Assembly (NCBI GenBank): GCA_013399015.1
Contig: VWZX01008142.1
Location: 1,156,675 to 1,220,674 of the forward strand
From: Galbula dea
Lineage: Eukaryota > Chordata > Aves > Piciformes > Galbulidae
Length of the DNA: 64,000 nucleotides
Direction of reading: 5' to 3'
Part shown: one piece after another, positions 1 to 11,300 of the stretch
How positions within the stretch are numbered: the first letter of the stretch is position 1
Layout of the letters: the number at the start of each line of letters is the position of its first letter
Position numbers and translations under genes: made by a program
Notes under the pieces: model-generated
What the model was told of the DNA's origin: nothing
Seen by the model: only the letters and a program-made list of their open reading frames with translations
Databases searched by the model: none

Positions 1-61
1 TTTGTAGCATAAAGCCAGCCTTCTCCACCCCTCCAGAAAAACCCCTCTCTTCTCCTGTGTT

Positions 62-606
62 TTTAAACTCTGCCCTTGTGAGGTCCCATCTGAGTACTGT
101 GTCCAGTTCTGGGGTCCTCAGCATCAGAAAGATGTGGACCTGTTGGAGCAGATCCAGAGGAGGGCCACAAAGATGATCAGAGGACTGGAGCACCTCCCCT
201 ATGAGGACAGGCTGAAGGAATTGGGGTTGTTCAGCCTGGAGAAGAGAAGGCTTTGGGGGAACCTTATAGCAGCCTTTCAGTACCTAAAGGGAGATTACAA
301 GATAGAGGGGAGAGACTTTTCAGCTGGTCAGATTGCAACAGGACAAGGGGGAATGGATATAAGCTGAAGGAGGGGAAATTTAGACTAGAAATTAGAAGGA
401 GGTTCTTCACCCAGAGGGTGGTGAGGCACTGGAACAGGTTGCCCAGAGAGGTTGTGGCTGCCCCATCCCTCGCAGTGTTCAAGGCTAGGCTCGATGTGGC
501 CCTGGGCAACATGGTCTACTGGGTGGCATCCCTGCCCATGGCAGGGGGGCTGGAGCTAGATGATCTTTAATGTCCCTTCCAACCTCAGCCATTCTATGAT
601 TCTGTG
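62..606 (+). mobile_element. CR1 LINE, 5'-truncated copy (RT tail plus 3' end)
   Basis: This is a non-LTR retrotransposon fragment. It begins inside the end of the reverse-transcriptase domain, where the text for a typical CR1 'tactgtgtccagttctgggg' block starts near 90, and runs to the family's conserved 3' end (gatgatctttaa, cccttccaacc, cattctatgattctgtg). The 3' end finishes near 606 with the short ATTCTRTGAT-type repeat usual for CR1. The 5' truncation is normal for the family. Its sequence is close to the copy at 25427-25875, so both belong to one subfamily. Boundaries are approximate at the left. Confidence 0.95.
134..512 (+). pseudogene. CR1 reverse transcriptase C-terminal remnant, frameshifted
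   Basis: The first frame reads a GLEHLPYEDRLKELGLFSLE block followed by LIAAFQYLKGDY, which is the standard C-terminal segment of CR1 ORF2. Near 300-320 the reading shifts to another frame, which continues with LFSWSDCNRTRGNGYKLKEG, RRFFTQRVVRHWNRLPREVV and APSLAVFKARLDVAL. One small insertion or deletion therefore breaks the frame. The catalytic RT motifs lie further 5' and are absent. The second frame reads through the usual stop after DVAL and ends near 570. This piece is not functional. Confidence 0.9.
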
Positions 607-1243
607 AAAGTAAGGTGCTGCCCAGAGGAGTTGATGTTCTGGAGCTGCAGTGCTGTAATATTGAGACTGCATGCTGCCTCCTGAGTGCTCTCTTATCCAT
701 GCAGGAATGACCTGCTTTATGCTTCCCTCCAGAACCCTGAAAAGGTATTTCATACCAGCTAACTTAAAAGCAGCAAGGTGAATAATTACAAGAGGCTTAA
801 TTGTAAAGTGGCATCAGTGGAGCTTAGTTTGGGGCAACATTCTGAAAGACTTTTGCAGAGCCCAATCTTTTAATGGGAATTGCCTGTGTTTTGATATTCA
901 TAATCAATTAATGTGAAATAAGAAACTACTTTGCCATCTTGCCTGTAGGTCACAGAGTTATTGGAAAGAAAGAGTTATACAAGTTGTAAGGAACATTTGA
1001 AAGCTTACAGGTGAACAGGACTGTAGTGAAAAGGTAACATGTTTTGCCTAGAAAAGTGACCTGAGTGTGCAATCAGCAGAGGTCCCCTTTTTGTCTGATT
1101 TAAGCATGTCAGCCAACTCTCAGGAGCATGTGTGTCTTCCTTGCCGATGTCAGGACTCCTTATCCAGTGATCTGGGTGTGAAAATGATGGCTGTGTGGGA
1201 TGCACAGCCAAGCTGGGGAGCATGAATCTTGAGCTGGGGGAAA
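607..1243. other. Unrecognised unique sequence
   Basis: AT-rich sequence between two CR1 elements. I see no exon, RNA gene or repeat that I can support. Confidence 0.5.
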
Positions 1244-1320
1244 TCACAGAATATTAAGAGTTGGAAGGGACCTTGAAAGATCATCTAGTCCAACCCCCCT
1301 GCCACAGCAGGATTCCCTAG
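1244..1320 (-). mobile_element. CR1 3'-end fragment, left arm of an inverted pair
   Basis: A 77-base minus-strand CR1 3' end (cacagaatattaagagttgg, then gatcatctagtccaaccccc). It is the reverse complement of 1548-1624 with 5 mismatches in 77 by my hand alignment. Immediately to the right the strand switches to a plus-strand CR1. It may be a separate insertion or the product of a template switch during target-primed reverse transcription. Confidence 0.9.
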
Positions 1321-1633
1321 GGTGAGTGTCAGGAGTATGGGGTCAGGCTCTTCTCAGTGAAGCCCAGTGACAAGACAAGGGGCAATAGCTGTAAGCTGAA
1401 GCATAGGAGGTTCTGTGTGAACACAAGAAAAATTTTTTTCCCAGTTCAGGTTACAGAGCACTGGCACAGACTGCCCAGAGAGGTTGGGGAGTCTCCTTCT
1501 CTGGAGATATTCAAAACCCATCTGGATGTGTTTCTGTGTGACCTGGTCTAGGGAATCCTGCTGTGGCAGGGAGGTTGGACTGGATGATCTTTCAAGGGCC
1601 CTTCCAACTCCTAACATTCTGTGATTCTGTGAT
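1321..1633 (+). mobile_element. CR1 LINE, 5'-truncated copy; right arm of inverted pair
   Basis: Plus-strand CR1 tail. An open frame at 1357-1551 encodes the end of the reverse transcriptase: DKTRGNSCKLKHRRFCV, FFPVQVTEHWHRLPREV and SPSLEIFKTHLDVFL, ending in a stop right after DLV as in the family. The 3' untranslated end follows (tggatgatctttcaagg, then ctaacattctgtgattctgtg). The ending 'ctaacattctgtg' marks a different subfamily from the copies at 62 and 25427. The copies at 14208 and 32196 share it. Confidence 0.93.
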
Positions 1634-4335
1634 CTTCCCTCCCTTTCCTTGCCATGTTTGCTTTCCTTTTGTTAATCCCAGGTGTCTTGCTTCACCTCTT
1701 AGAGAAATTGATGGTAGAGGCTATTTTGCTGCCTTTTTTGTTCTGATTTCCTGTCCTTTTCAGTATATTCATATCATTCATTTCTTCTTAACTTGATCTC
1801 TATGAGACAGATGAATTCAGAGAATACTCAAAGTGCATGATTAATGGCAAATCAGCTGTCAGCACAAGTGAGACTGGAATCAATAGTAACTAGGGGAAAA
1901 AAACCCTGAAAATCTACACATAAATAGAAGTTATTTAGTGCTCAATTGCTGGTCAAAGCCAAGAGCAGCCAATAAAAAGTGACATGAAAACTGCTGACAT
2001 AAAAAAAGCACTGAATTAATTCTTAGCACTTCTAAATTATTCATATTATTTATAGAAGAAAATAAGGAAGACCTAACAATAGTTTACTGTATGAATTAGT
2101 AATCCTTCTTTTACTCAGAATATGTAGGGTTGAACCTTGAAAACTTTGTGCATATATTTTTGAGACAGCAGTAAGTGGTAAAAATAAAACTTGAGGGAGA
2201 TTTATAGTTCCTCATGAAACATACCATTTGAGGACCATAACTCTTGTGGGGTAAGTTTGGCTTCCCTTTTTATGACCTTGCCTTCTACTGTGATCCTTGC
2301 AATATCTTACACTTGATGCTTCCAATGTGAGCCAGAAATCTGTGCTACAAAGAGAAGGATGCTGAAATAGTGAGAGATTTCTTTTACAGGATGCTTTATG
2401 TGGTTTCTTCCCCTGCTTTTGTCACAGTACACTTATTCCTGTGACTTTTGTGCCAAGTAGTATGACTAAGTAGATTCACCTTCACTGTAACCGATTCCTG
2501 TCTTGTCCAGTTTTGGGTTTTATTGCTTAATCTTTTTTTGTCTTGTTAAATAAATGTATTTTCAGCCTTTTTAAAAAGGGCAGGGCTGGGCTTTTGTTCC
2601 AGTTTGGGACTGACCTCTAAGGAAACTGTGTCCTGGGTAGATGTTCTTTCTACTCTTCATACTTTGAACACTTTCATGCCTGAGGAGCTTGTTGCCAAGA
2701 TGCTTTGAAGCCAGAAACCAGGCCACCAAATGTCTTCAAGATAAAAATTGAGCCCACTCTAATATTCTGTAGGAAGCCAAAGTAAAGAGCAAGAATATGT
2801 TGTTCCTTCTTGAGTTTTCAAAAGGCTGAAGGATTCCTGCCAGGAATGTTGGATTCCTCAATAAAAGAGACCAAGTGGTCAGCTGAGGCCAGATTCAGCT
2901 TCTGTTAATTTTGCCCTTGCTGTTAAGTGTCTTGTTAATGTCTGGTCATATAGGGCATTTCTCACTGATGGACTTACAGCCCTTCTGGCAAACTACCCCT
3001 GACTCCTGTGAACTTTTTAGAGTGTGTGACAGCATTGCTTGATTAAGAGATTCACAAGCTTTAGAGAGGTCTGGAAGGGTGAGACCCAGTGTTTGCTTAT
3101 CTGTTGATATTAGGAGAACATCTGCTAATGCTGTGTCTGCCGAGAGCCTGGCCTGAATCCAGGCTACAGTGAGTACAGTAGGCTGGATTCAGCTGCAAGC
3201 CCCTCATTTGTTTTGATCTCTTTTTCCTATGAACTTAATTCCAAGTGATATTAAGTAATGGTTGTGATCCATGTACTCTTGATGCTTTTTATAAGGGAGG
3301 AACCCCCCCCTTTCTGAAAATGTGTGTTTTAAAGGATGAAGTGAAGGTTTCTTCTCCATGCCAGGCATTCCCAGTTGTGACCAGCAAGAAGGGAAAAGAC
3401 AGGTAGTATAGGGGCACTCCTTAGATGCACTCCTAAGATAAGAATCTGTGTGAGAGAATATTATGAAGCAGGGGCCTTACACCTGCTTTGCTGGAGTAGT
3501 AAATGCTAGGTACATGGTTGTGAGGTAGTGGAATTAAACTTGCTGTAAGCAATAGTAGAGGACTAAGAGTCTGCTTATTTTAAGTGACTCTTCTAATGCC
3601 TTTTATCTTACTGCAAAAATGGTTTACTATGTTGTTTTTGCTACACTGCTTTTAAAGTGGTGGAACTGTCCCTCAGAAACTGTTTTTAGAAGTGTTTTGT
3701 TATAATCCATGCTTGTGGCACTATTAAGAGGTTGGAGCAGTTGTTCTGAACCATAGCAAATGGGATGCATATCAGCTTGTGCCCAAATGCAAAGTGATAG
3801 CAGGGTAAAATGTGGTGAACAATCAAACTTAATCATGACAAGCAATTTATAAATTATAGTTATATAAAAAGCCACCACAGCTAAATTTTTACTCTGATTT
3901 CAGCTAAGACAGATGTTCCTTTACAATATTCAAATTTATTAATAAGTAGTAGGTGAAATTAGTGTGAGGATGTAAACTTGTTATGTTTTTATACTTATCA
4001 GCTTCCCTTTAACATTTTCAAAAAAAATTCATGTAAAAATTGAGACAGAGCATTTAGAACACAAATATTTACTTAAACTAATTATTGTAGTAATATAGAA
4101 CAGCTATTTGTTTAGCTGAAGCTGTTGAGGACTTCCTTTATGACAGAACAGTTGTTTTACATGCTATGAATAGAGCCTTATTTGGTATCAAGGATCTTGT
4201 AGTGTAAGATGAATGTCCAGTAAAAGGAAAAAAAAAAAAAAGGAGCAACATAGTTTGCTTATTCAGTTTTGAGCTGTAGTAATTGAACACTTTTGCAGTT
4301 TAAACACCTAAAGGTTGCAAGTCCTTGTATATTGC
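1634..4335. other. Unrecognised unique sequence
   Basis: About 2.7 kb of AT-rich sequence with no supportable gene. It has a short C-run near 3304 and a 15-17 base A-rich run near 4226-4242. The A-run has no recognisable retroposed body beside it. Confidence 0.5.
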
Positions 4336-4339
4336 ATTG

Positions 4340-4884
4340 CTATCATCTAGGTGCTTTAGAAATCTTCTGGATCTATTTGTCCCAGCAGTGTGGTGTATCC
4401 CCAGTTAACATCTGGCAAGTTGAAGTCCCCCATGAGGACAAGGGCAGATGATTAACAAACATCCCTTAGCTCCCCAAAGAATAATTCATTGGTGTTTTCA
4501 CCTTGACTGGGTGACCTATAGTAGACTCCCACAACCACATCAGCTTTATTCCTTTGTCCCTTAATCCTTACCCAGAGGCTCTCAACCTTATCATTACCAG
4601 TAGCAAGTTGGGTGCATTGCAGTCCCTCTGTAACAGAGCCCCACACCCTTGCCTCTTCTGCCCAGCCTGTCTTTCCTGAAGACCTTCAACATCATGGCAC
4701 ATCAGTCACAAGACTCATGCCACCATGTTTCACTTAGACCAATAACATCATAACTCTGAGACCAGGCCAGTACTTTGAGCTCCTCTTGCTTATTCCTCAT
4801 GCTGCACACATTGGTGTAAAACATTTCAAGAGTGACTCTTCCACTCGCCAACCCTTGAGTCAGGCAAAAGTGTCTTAACAGCAC
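4340..4884 (-). pseudogene. CR1 ORF2 N-terminus: apurinic/apyrimidinic-type endonuclease, broken
   Basis: The first part reads FYTNVCSMRNKQEELKVLAW followed by SYDVIGLSETWWHES. This is the start of the CR1 endonuclease, including the conserved N of the first strand and the ETWW block that carries the metal-binding glutamate. A stop falls directly after HESCD. A shifted frame (RKDRLGRRGKG) bridges to a third open piece reading VESLWVRIKGQRNKADVVVG then VYYRSPSQGE, the middle of the endonuclease. The MGDFN-like block follows near 4420-4390, then RRFLKHLDD-like text. At least one stop and several frame changes show that it is dead. In a living element this domain nicks target DNA to prime reverse transcription. 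Confidence 0.88.
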
Positions 4885-4962
4885 TCAACCTCTCAGCCCT
4901 TGGAAAGCCAACCCACCCCTCATCTCTGTCATGTCCTCTTCTGTCCCCTTCCCCCTTCCAAC

Positions 4963-5310
4963 CTAGTTTAAAGCCCTGTCTATCAACCCTGCCAGCTGGT
5001 AAGACATGACTCTTCTACCCCTGTGTGAAAGTTGCATCCCATTGTGTGCCCATATACCAGTGCATGAATAAACCTTCCCACGATGGAAGAACCTAAAGTT
5101 CCGATGGTGACACCAATTTTGCAGCCACACATTGACAGATTGGGTCCTCCTTTTCCTATTAATATTTTCCTCAGCTACTGTGGGAAGCAAGGAAAATATT
5201 ACCTGTACTTCTGAGCTTTCTATTAAGTGATCCAAGGCCTTGAACTCTTTTTTGTTTTTAATGGTCTGGTGAAATAATAATAATAATGATAATGGACTGG
5301 TCCCTGCCAA
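4963..5310 (-). pseudogene. CR1 ORF1 C-terminal esterase-like domain remnant
   Basis: An open frame of 115 codons that ends at the family's usual ORF1 terminus (GRRVMSYQLAGLIDRALN, then stop). Upstream blocks KALDHLIESSEVQVIFSLLP, VNVWLQNWCHHRNFRFF and WAHNGMQLSHRG match the C-terminal half of the esterase domain described for CR1-type ORF1 proteins. In the last block the family normally has DGxHLS, where H is the expected catalytic histidine. Here the D is N and the H is Q, so the site is lost although the frame is open. The apparent start at 5310 is internal and not a true initiation site. Confidence 0.8.
5272..5292. repeat. (TAA)n-like microsatellite
   Basis: Short run of taa units (aataataataataatgataa) inside the CR1 ORF1 remnant. 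It may have been seeded after insertion. Confidence 0.8.
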
Positions 5311-5325
5311 ACCCAGGCTGATGAT

Positions 5326-8300
5326 CTATCTGCCCTGCTGATCTTGGGTTATATACCATCTGCCACTTGCTTCATCCACAGTGTTTCTGCTCCCATCATC
5401 TTGGGTAATGGCTTAATGATTGTACTTGAGAATACTGACTAGTACAGATACAAAAATACAGGTGTTGTTGTTGTAGATCTGATCATTTTTACTGATCATA
5501 GTGCAGTTTTGTACAAAGAGATGAAACGCTGGGGAAGTAGATGATGCTTTGTCTTTAGTTGTTTTGTTGTTTTGTTTTTTTTTTTCCTTAACTGTACTGC
5601 CTGAGAGGCCAAAAATGCATGGAAATTACAAGCAAATGAGAGTATCTGCTGTGCTTATTCCACAATTAAGATTTTATCTGGAACAAAATTTAATGTGTGA
5701 AAGTTTATTTTACAGTATGAGGCCAGATGATCCTTGTGGGGTCTAGTGCAAGAGTGCTCTAACACTGCACCAATTGTGGGACCCTTTAAGTTTGTGCTTC
5801 ATGTACTCTTACAGAGTATTGCAGAAAAGAATATAGGGATGATGGAAAATCTTATTTGAAATAATTTGAATCATCACTTTCCAGCTTTTTATTATGTGGC
5901 CTTTTTGTTTTCCTTCCCTTTTTTTTTCCTGCTGCCTCCTTCCCCACCCTGCCCTCTTTTTGTAATATTTCATACTTTTGAAAATTTAGTAACTCACTCA
6001 AAGCCTTGGAAAAAGAAATAGAAGGCCAAACAGAATTTGAGAAGCCAGTGATGGTTAGATCATGTTTAATTCATTTTGAACAATAGACCAAAGGAGAAAA
6101 AGTTCCCTTCTTCTACTTCGGAGTTGCTCTGAGTCCCTGTGGTTTCTACCTTGTTACACAAATGGCAATAATTTTTTTGTTTTTCAAATGGCAAAAACAA
6201 TAAAAGAAAAAGGTCTATCTGTGAGACAATGAGGGATATTAAAAAGCAAACATGAAACTTATTTGTCAGGGAAAACTGCTTCTAATACTAGCAGAAGTTT
6301 TGTTTGTTGCACTCCAGAGAGATCTGTAAGTTATTACCTTTTTATATGGCAGGTGTTCTCAGGAAGATCAACATTACATTTTAGGCAAATAAAGCAGGTA
6401 TTTACATGGTGTGTGCAATGTCATCAGTGATCATATATGGTTTTGCCAGATCTCCAGTGTGCACAGCCTCATGGCTCTCCCCTTTAACATTTAACAGGAA
6501 AAACAGCAGGGCCCAGCACATCAGTGCTCCAGCACTGTAAAATGAGTTTGGAAAATGCACTATGGTTACTAGCAATTTTTTTAACAAACACCTGGATAAT
6601 TGATGTTAATAAATTAGTAGTAAGAAGGCTTCTGACAGTTGGATCAAACAAGCACTTGGCAGTTGTAGGAAAACTTTTATTTGACTATGTGTGTTTATGT
6701 AAGAAGGAATTGTGCAGTCTTACTCAAACTCTTCTTTTGCAAAACAAAAGAAGATTGAATCCTGTCTCTGCAGAAATGTCTTCTTTATATAGTTGTGATC
6801 TATGTTGGGGGGTGTTTATGCATGTTAAAAGTTGCATGCTGAAGTGCTGCTAATTTAGCTCAAATTTTTGGTACCCCTAGAGATTACATTTTGTGTTACA
6901 GTATCAGTAGTGTTCCCCAATTTGATACTGTAACTTTGAATGCTGTCCTCTGTCCTTTATCACTCAAACCTGACAGTAATAATGAGAAGTGGTGGTATAG
7001 GCAAAGCCACTGAAGTAGGGGAAGCTGATTTTCCAAGTCTTGTCTCCATCAGTTGAAGGTTTTTGCTGTTTAGAGTAGTCCATGAGGTGGTGAGTTAGAG
7101 GCTGCTATTCAAGGCAGCAAAACTTGAGTCAGGCTGTTTTACCAGTATAGTGTAGGGAACTCTTTAAATATGTAACAGTTACAAGGGGATGGATTTTTCC
7201 CAAGATGATCACTGAAATACACATCAATACTGTCAGTTTGCTTATTTTTCTGCTGTTACTGCTTTTAATGATGTAAGGAGGTGGATTGTTAGCCAGCTTA
7301 CAATACCTAACTAATTTTTTTGTAGGCCAAGTCTGTTTCATTGACTTAAATTCTGTTTCTTCTCAGTTACTGCAGCTCTGCCTTTTTTAATGGAATACCT
7401 TCCAAATGTTTTGGTTTTTTTTGTTTGTGGTGGTTTGTTTATTAATGGTTTGAGGGTTTTTTTCCCCCTCATGTGTTTAATATATCATTTTCAATGAGAT
7501 TGAATCAGTGATACTGTATTCACATTCAACTTCTTGAACAGCATGTGAAACTGCAATATGACTGCTGACCTGGGCATCTCTTAGAGTTGTAACCCATTGA
7601 TTTTTGTGTCCTGAAGTGAGACTAGATTTGTGCCTGTGTCTTCTGAAGTTTGAATTATTCATGGTTCTATGCTTGTTTAGGTGGTAGCCCATTGGCTTCA
7701 TATGTCACTGGCAATGATAAAATGTAAACAAGATCCCTCTGGATAGAGAGAACATGCATACAGACTTGGCACTGCTGAGACCATCCCCAAAACTGTGTTG
7801 TAAATGAAATGAATCTTGTGCAGAAATTCATAATGTCAGCAAAACATTTGAAGGACTCATGAAATGAATGTGTCTGCAGTGCTACATAAAGATTCAGAAA
7901 TCTGTAGAATTGATAGTGTAGCTGAATTTGCCAGACTTCACTAAAACATGCTGAGATACAATGGATGTATCCAACAAAAGCATTCCTTTTAAAAATACAG
8001 CTGTGACTCACAAGTTCCAACAGGGATAAGGGATAGTATCTGGCAAGAAATCAGGCCTCATCAATTCTTAGCCCAAGAAGGGAGAAATATGGAAAGCAAG
8101 CTAAATAAGCTGTATGATTAAATTTGTATACAATTTGTGATGCATTCTGCTTTGGGGACCACTGTGGGGAAGTACAATGTCTCCAATTACCTTCCAAAGG
8201 AGCACATGTGTTGTTCTGAACCTACTGCATGCATTGAACAATAGTGCAAACTGCTGACAATTGTTGCTAAAGATATGAGTAGTCTTGTACTTTGACTTGA

Positions 8301-11300
8301 GCTTAATAATCTAGTTTTGTCTAGTATTTCAGGTGGGACCTGACACCTACACTAGGAGTGGAATCAACAATTAGAAGTTTCTACATGCCTAGGAACTCGT
8401 ACAGTATCCAAAATTTAGTGGTGTTTCTGATTGTAAGAAAACAAGGGCTATCTTTATGCCCCAACTGCACTACAGCTGAAGGTTATAAATGTCACCAGCT
8501 CCTCTGCTAAAATTGGTGGCAACAACTCAGCCTTCTTCCATCCTCTAATACATATTCAGCATGTGTCATGTGCAGGTAATGAAATATGAGCTGGGAGACT
8601 CTTCTCACAAAGTATACCTTGGAGCTTATGAAGTGCAAATGTCACTTCTTGCTAAATCAGGGATTCCATATGCTTCAATATTGGCTGCAAGTACACAGAT
8701 ATGTATATGTAAACCATCTTGTACTAATCAAAAAGTAGGCTGGTGTGCAAGCTCATTTCAAAGAAATCCTGAAGGAAAGCAGCTGTACATTTTAAATGTC
8801 ATTACTTTTTAGTGCTTTTATGTTTATCCTATGAAATAACTAATTATGCTTAGAAAATACTGGTTATTTAAACATAGATGCTTTGGTTCCCTGTGTTCAG
8901 AATATTCTCATTGGACCAAATGGTTCCTTATAATATTTATCAGTAAGTAGAAAGAAAACATCCTCAAAATCATAATTATTGGTAGTGTAACTAGCATGCA
9001 GCAGAAGTTATTGTAAAGTCTACTGGTACAGAAAGATATGACTGGCTTCAAAGAAATTGGCCATTTCAGCATGTGATCTTGGTATAGTGACTGAACTGGA
9101 AACAGTGGAGTCACTGAGCAACTCGCATATCATCCATGAATTTGGGAATCACAGTTCCTTAGCTCACTGAAGTCTGATTGCATTGGAAAAGCCACAGAAG
9201 TTGTGTGTTATTCTCAGCCAAAACCCCAACTCACTAGTCAAGAGTTGCAGTGCTCCTCACTGTCCACAGTTCTTGATATACTCAGTGAGAGGGAGGGTAC
9301 AAGGAACAGAGAGAAGGGTTTTTTGGTTTTAGTCAGTTCTGCCTCATACATAAGAGATGTCAAATTTGGAGGGAGGCCTTTGAGGTGGAAACCCATGCTC
9401 AGGTCCTCTGCATGAGCAGGAAACAGATGTTTCCTGCTTTCTCACTCCAGACATCACCTTAAGTGCTAATAATTCTGCTTTTCAGAGCAGGAACTAAAGC
9501 AGTTTCTTCCCTCCCTATTTCAATAAAGTTAGTAAATCATATCCAGCATGATCTTTAATGGAAAGTCTCACAATTTTATGCTGGTACTTACAAGCCCAAT
9601 GAGCTCTGGCATGTCTGCTCTCTAATTATAGTACAGTGGAGCTTTCCTTGGCAGTATAAAAAGTGGTCCAGACAAATAACAGCTGTGTTTTGCTTTTATA
9701 ACACCTTGGCATGTATTGCTTCACAGTGACAAACGTAAATCCCAGTTCTGATTTTGGATTCCTAGCCAAAAACTGGAGTAAGTTTTGTTCTCTCATTCAG
9801 TTTGCTATGTCTCTTCTGAGATGCATTTTTCAGTAAGATGCCAGATGCCATGTGTGCAAGGCAAGTTCTAGAGGGGCTTCAGCACAGCACTAAAAGCCAC
9901 AACAGCTGATGTGTCCTTATTTGCAGTTCATCTTCCATTCTCACTATGACACGATGCTCTCCAGTGCTTTAGTTGTCACTCCATTCTTCTCAGCAGCCAT
10001 GGAAAGGTCAACTTTTCATTGTTTGCCTTGATGCTAGAAGTTGGGAAAGGACCTTGTTCTGAAGAAAAGAATTGATGTTGAGCTTCCCAAGTTGTTCACT
10101 GTGCAGTGCAGTTACTTTGTCCAGTTTGCTTGTCAATGTTAAACTTCAAGACTGAACAGAAATACTGTTTTTATTGAAGACTTTGAACTGTGTTGATGAT
10201 GATTGGGTGCTGAAACTTTTGTGTGGTAGGGTATGTGTTTTCCCATTTAGGATGAAGCACAATTTTTAAGGCTGTGTTATATTGTTCTTAGTATTAAAAC
10301 ATTAGGCTTTTTTAATAGGGAGGCAAGGCTCTAGCTGAACCAGGCTTGATGTAGAAATTATTGTATGGTTTTATGACCTGTATTATTCAGCAAGCAAGAC
10401 AAGATGATACTAATACTCTCTTCTGGTCATAAATTCCATAAGATGCTTAGATACCACATGGTTACAGTGTTGGCATAAATATGCTGATGAATACAGATGT
10501 AATTAATTTTTAGATGTTTCTTGTAATTATTCCAGTGATAAATGTCTAGATTTGCCCATAAGATATTAGAGAAAATGTCCTACTGTATTACTGCTACTTG
10601 TAAAATTTAATGGCTGTGGGGCCTGAAGTTGTGGTTCTGCTGTTGCCTATTTGTTCTACAAATGTACTTGTGGTTCCACTAAAATTATGACCTGAACTGC
10701 ACACTAAAGCATGCAGTTACCTCTGGGTACTCACAGCTTGGGAGTACTTGAGAAAGACTCCCTGGCTAAGAGGAAGGTAGACTGGTGGTACTGCAGAGTA
10801 TGGGTCTAAAGCATGCCAAGGGGAAGAGTGAAGATTTTAAGTTTGGTTTTGATGTTGAGCAGTGTTTTCTGAAGGCTTGTTTCTGACTTTTGGAATGGTA
10901 CACAGCTTCCCTTGTACTCACTGAGAAGTTGTTTGTGCTGCTGTTCTACAACAGATTCTAACTACCAGTGCATCCCAGTGGTTTTCAAAGGAAGGAATGG
11001 TGATCTTGTGAGAAGCAAGTGTTAGCCTATTTTTTACTTGCAAGAAACTATAATGTTTATATTTTCTTAAATCTGTGGCTTTTAAAAAACTCCTGTGTAG
11101 ATGAAAGAAATAAAACAACTATACTTATCTATTTTATACTTATTTATATGTCAGTTTATATGTTCTCATTTTGCCTTAGCTCTGGACAAAAGCAGAGACC
11201 TCATCAGGGCAACACCATTTTATTTGCTTTTTAATTAGTTTGATATACTTTGTTAGTGCCAAGAACTTTTAAAAAGTAGTACTGTTTCAGATAGAGAGTT

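Larger units (their letters stand above)
4340..5325 (-). mobile_element. CR1 LINE internal fragment spanning the ORF1-ORF2 junction
   Basis: Read on the minus strand, this fragment holds the C-terminal half of CR1 ORF1 (5310 to 4963), a spacer of about 80 bases, then the start of ORF2 with its endonuclease domain (about 4884 to 4340). Both ends are cut: the RT domain and 3' end are missing, and so is the 5' half of ORF1. Most CR1 copies keep only the 3' end, so this portion is uncommon. A (TAA)n-like microsatellite lies at its 5' edge (about 5272-5292). The sequence is well diverged from the expected family proteins, which suggests an old insertion. Confidence 0.88.

Noticed and set aside
4226..4242. 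A-run as the tail of a processed pseudogene
   Set aside because: No recognisable coding or retroposed body and no clear target-site duplication beside it.
10029..10070. 'gaagttgggaaaggaccttg' resembling a CR1 3' end
   Set aside because: Only about 18 bases are similar and no further CR1 blocks follow on either side.
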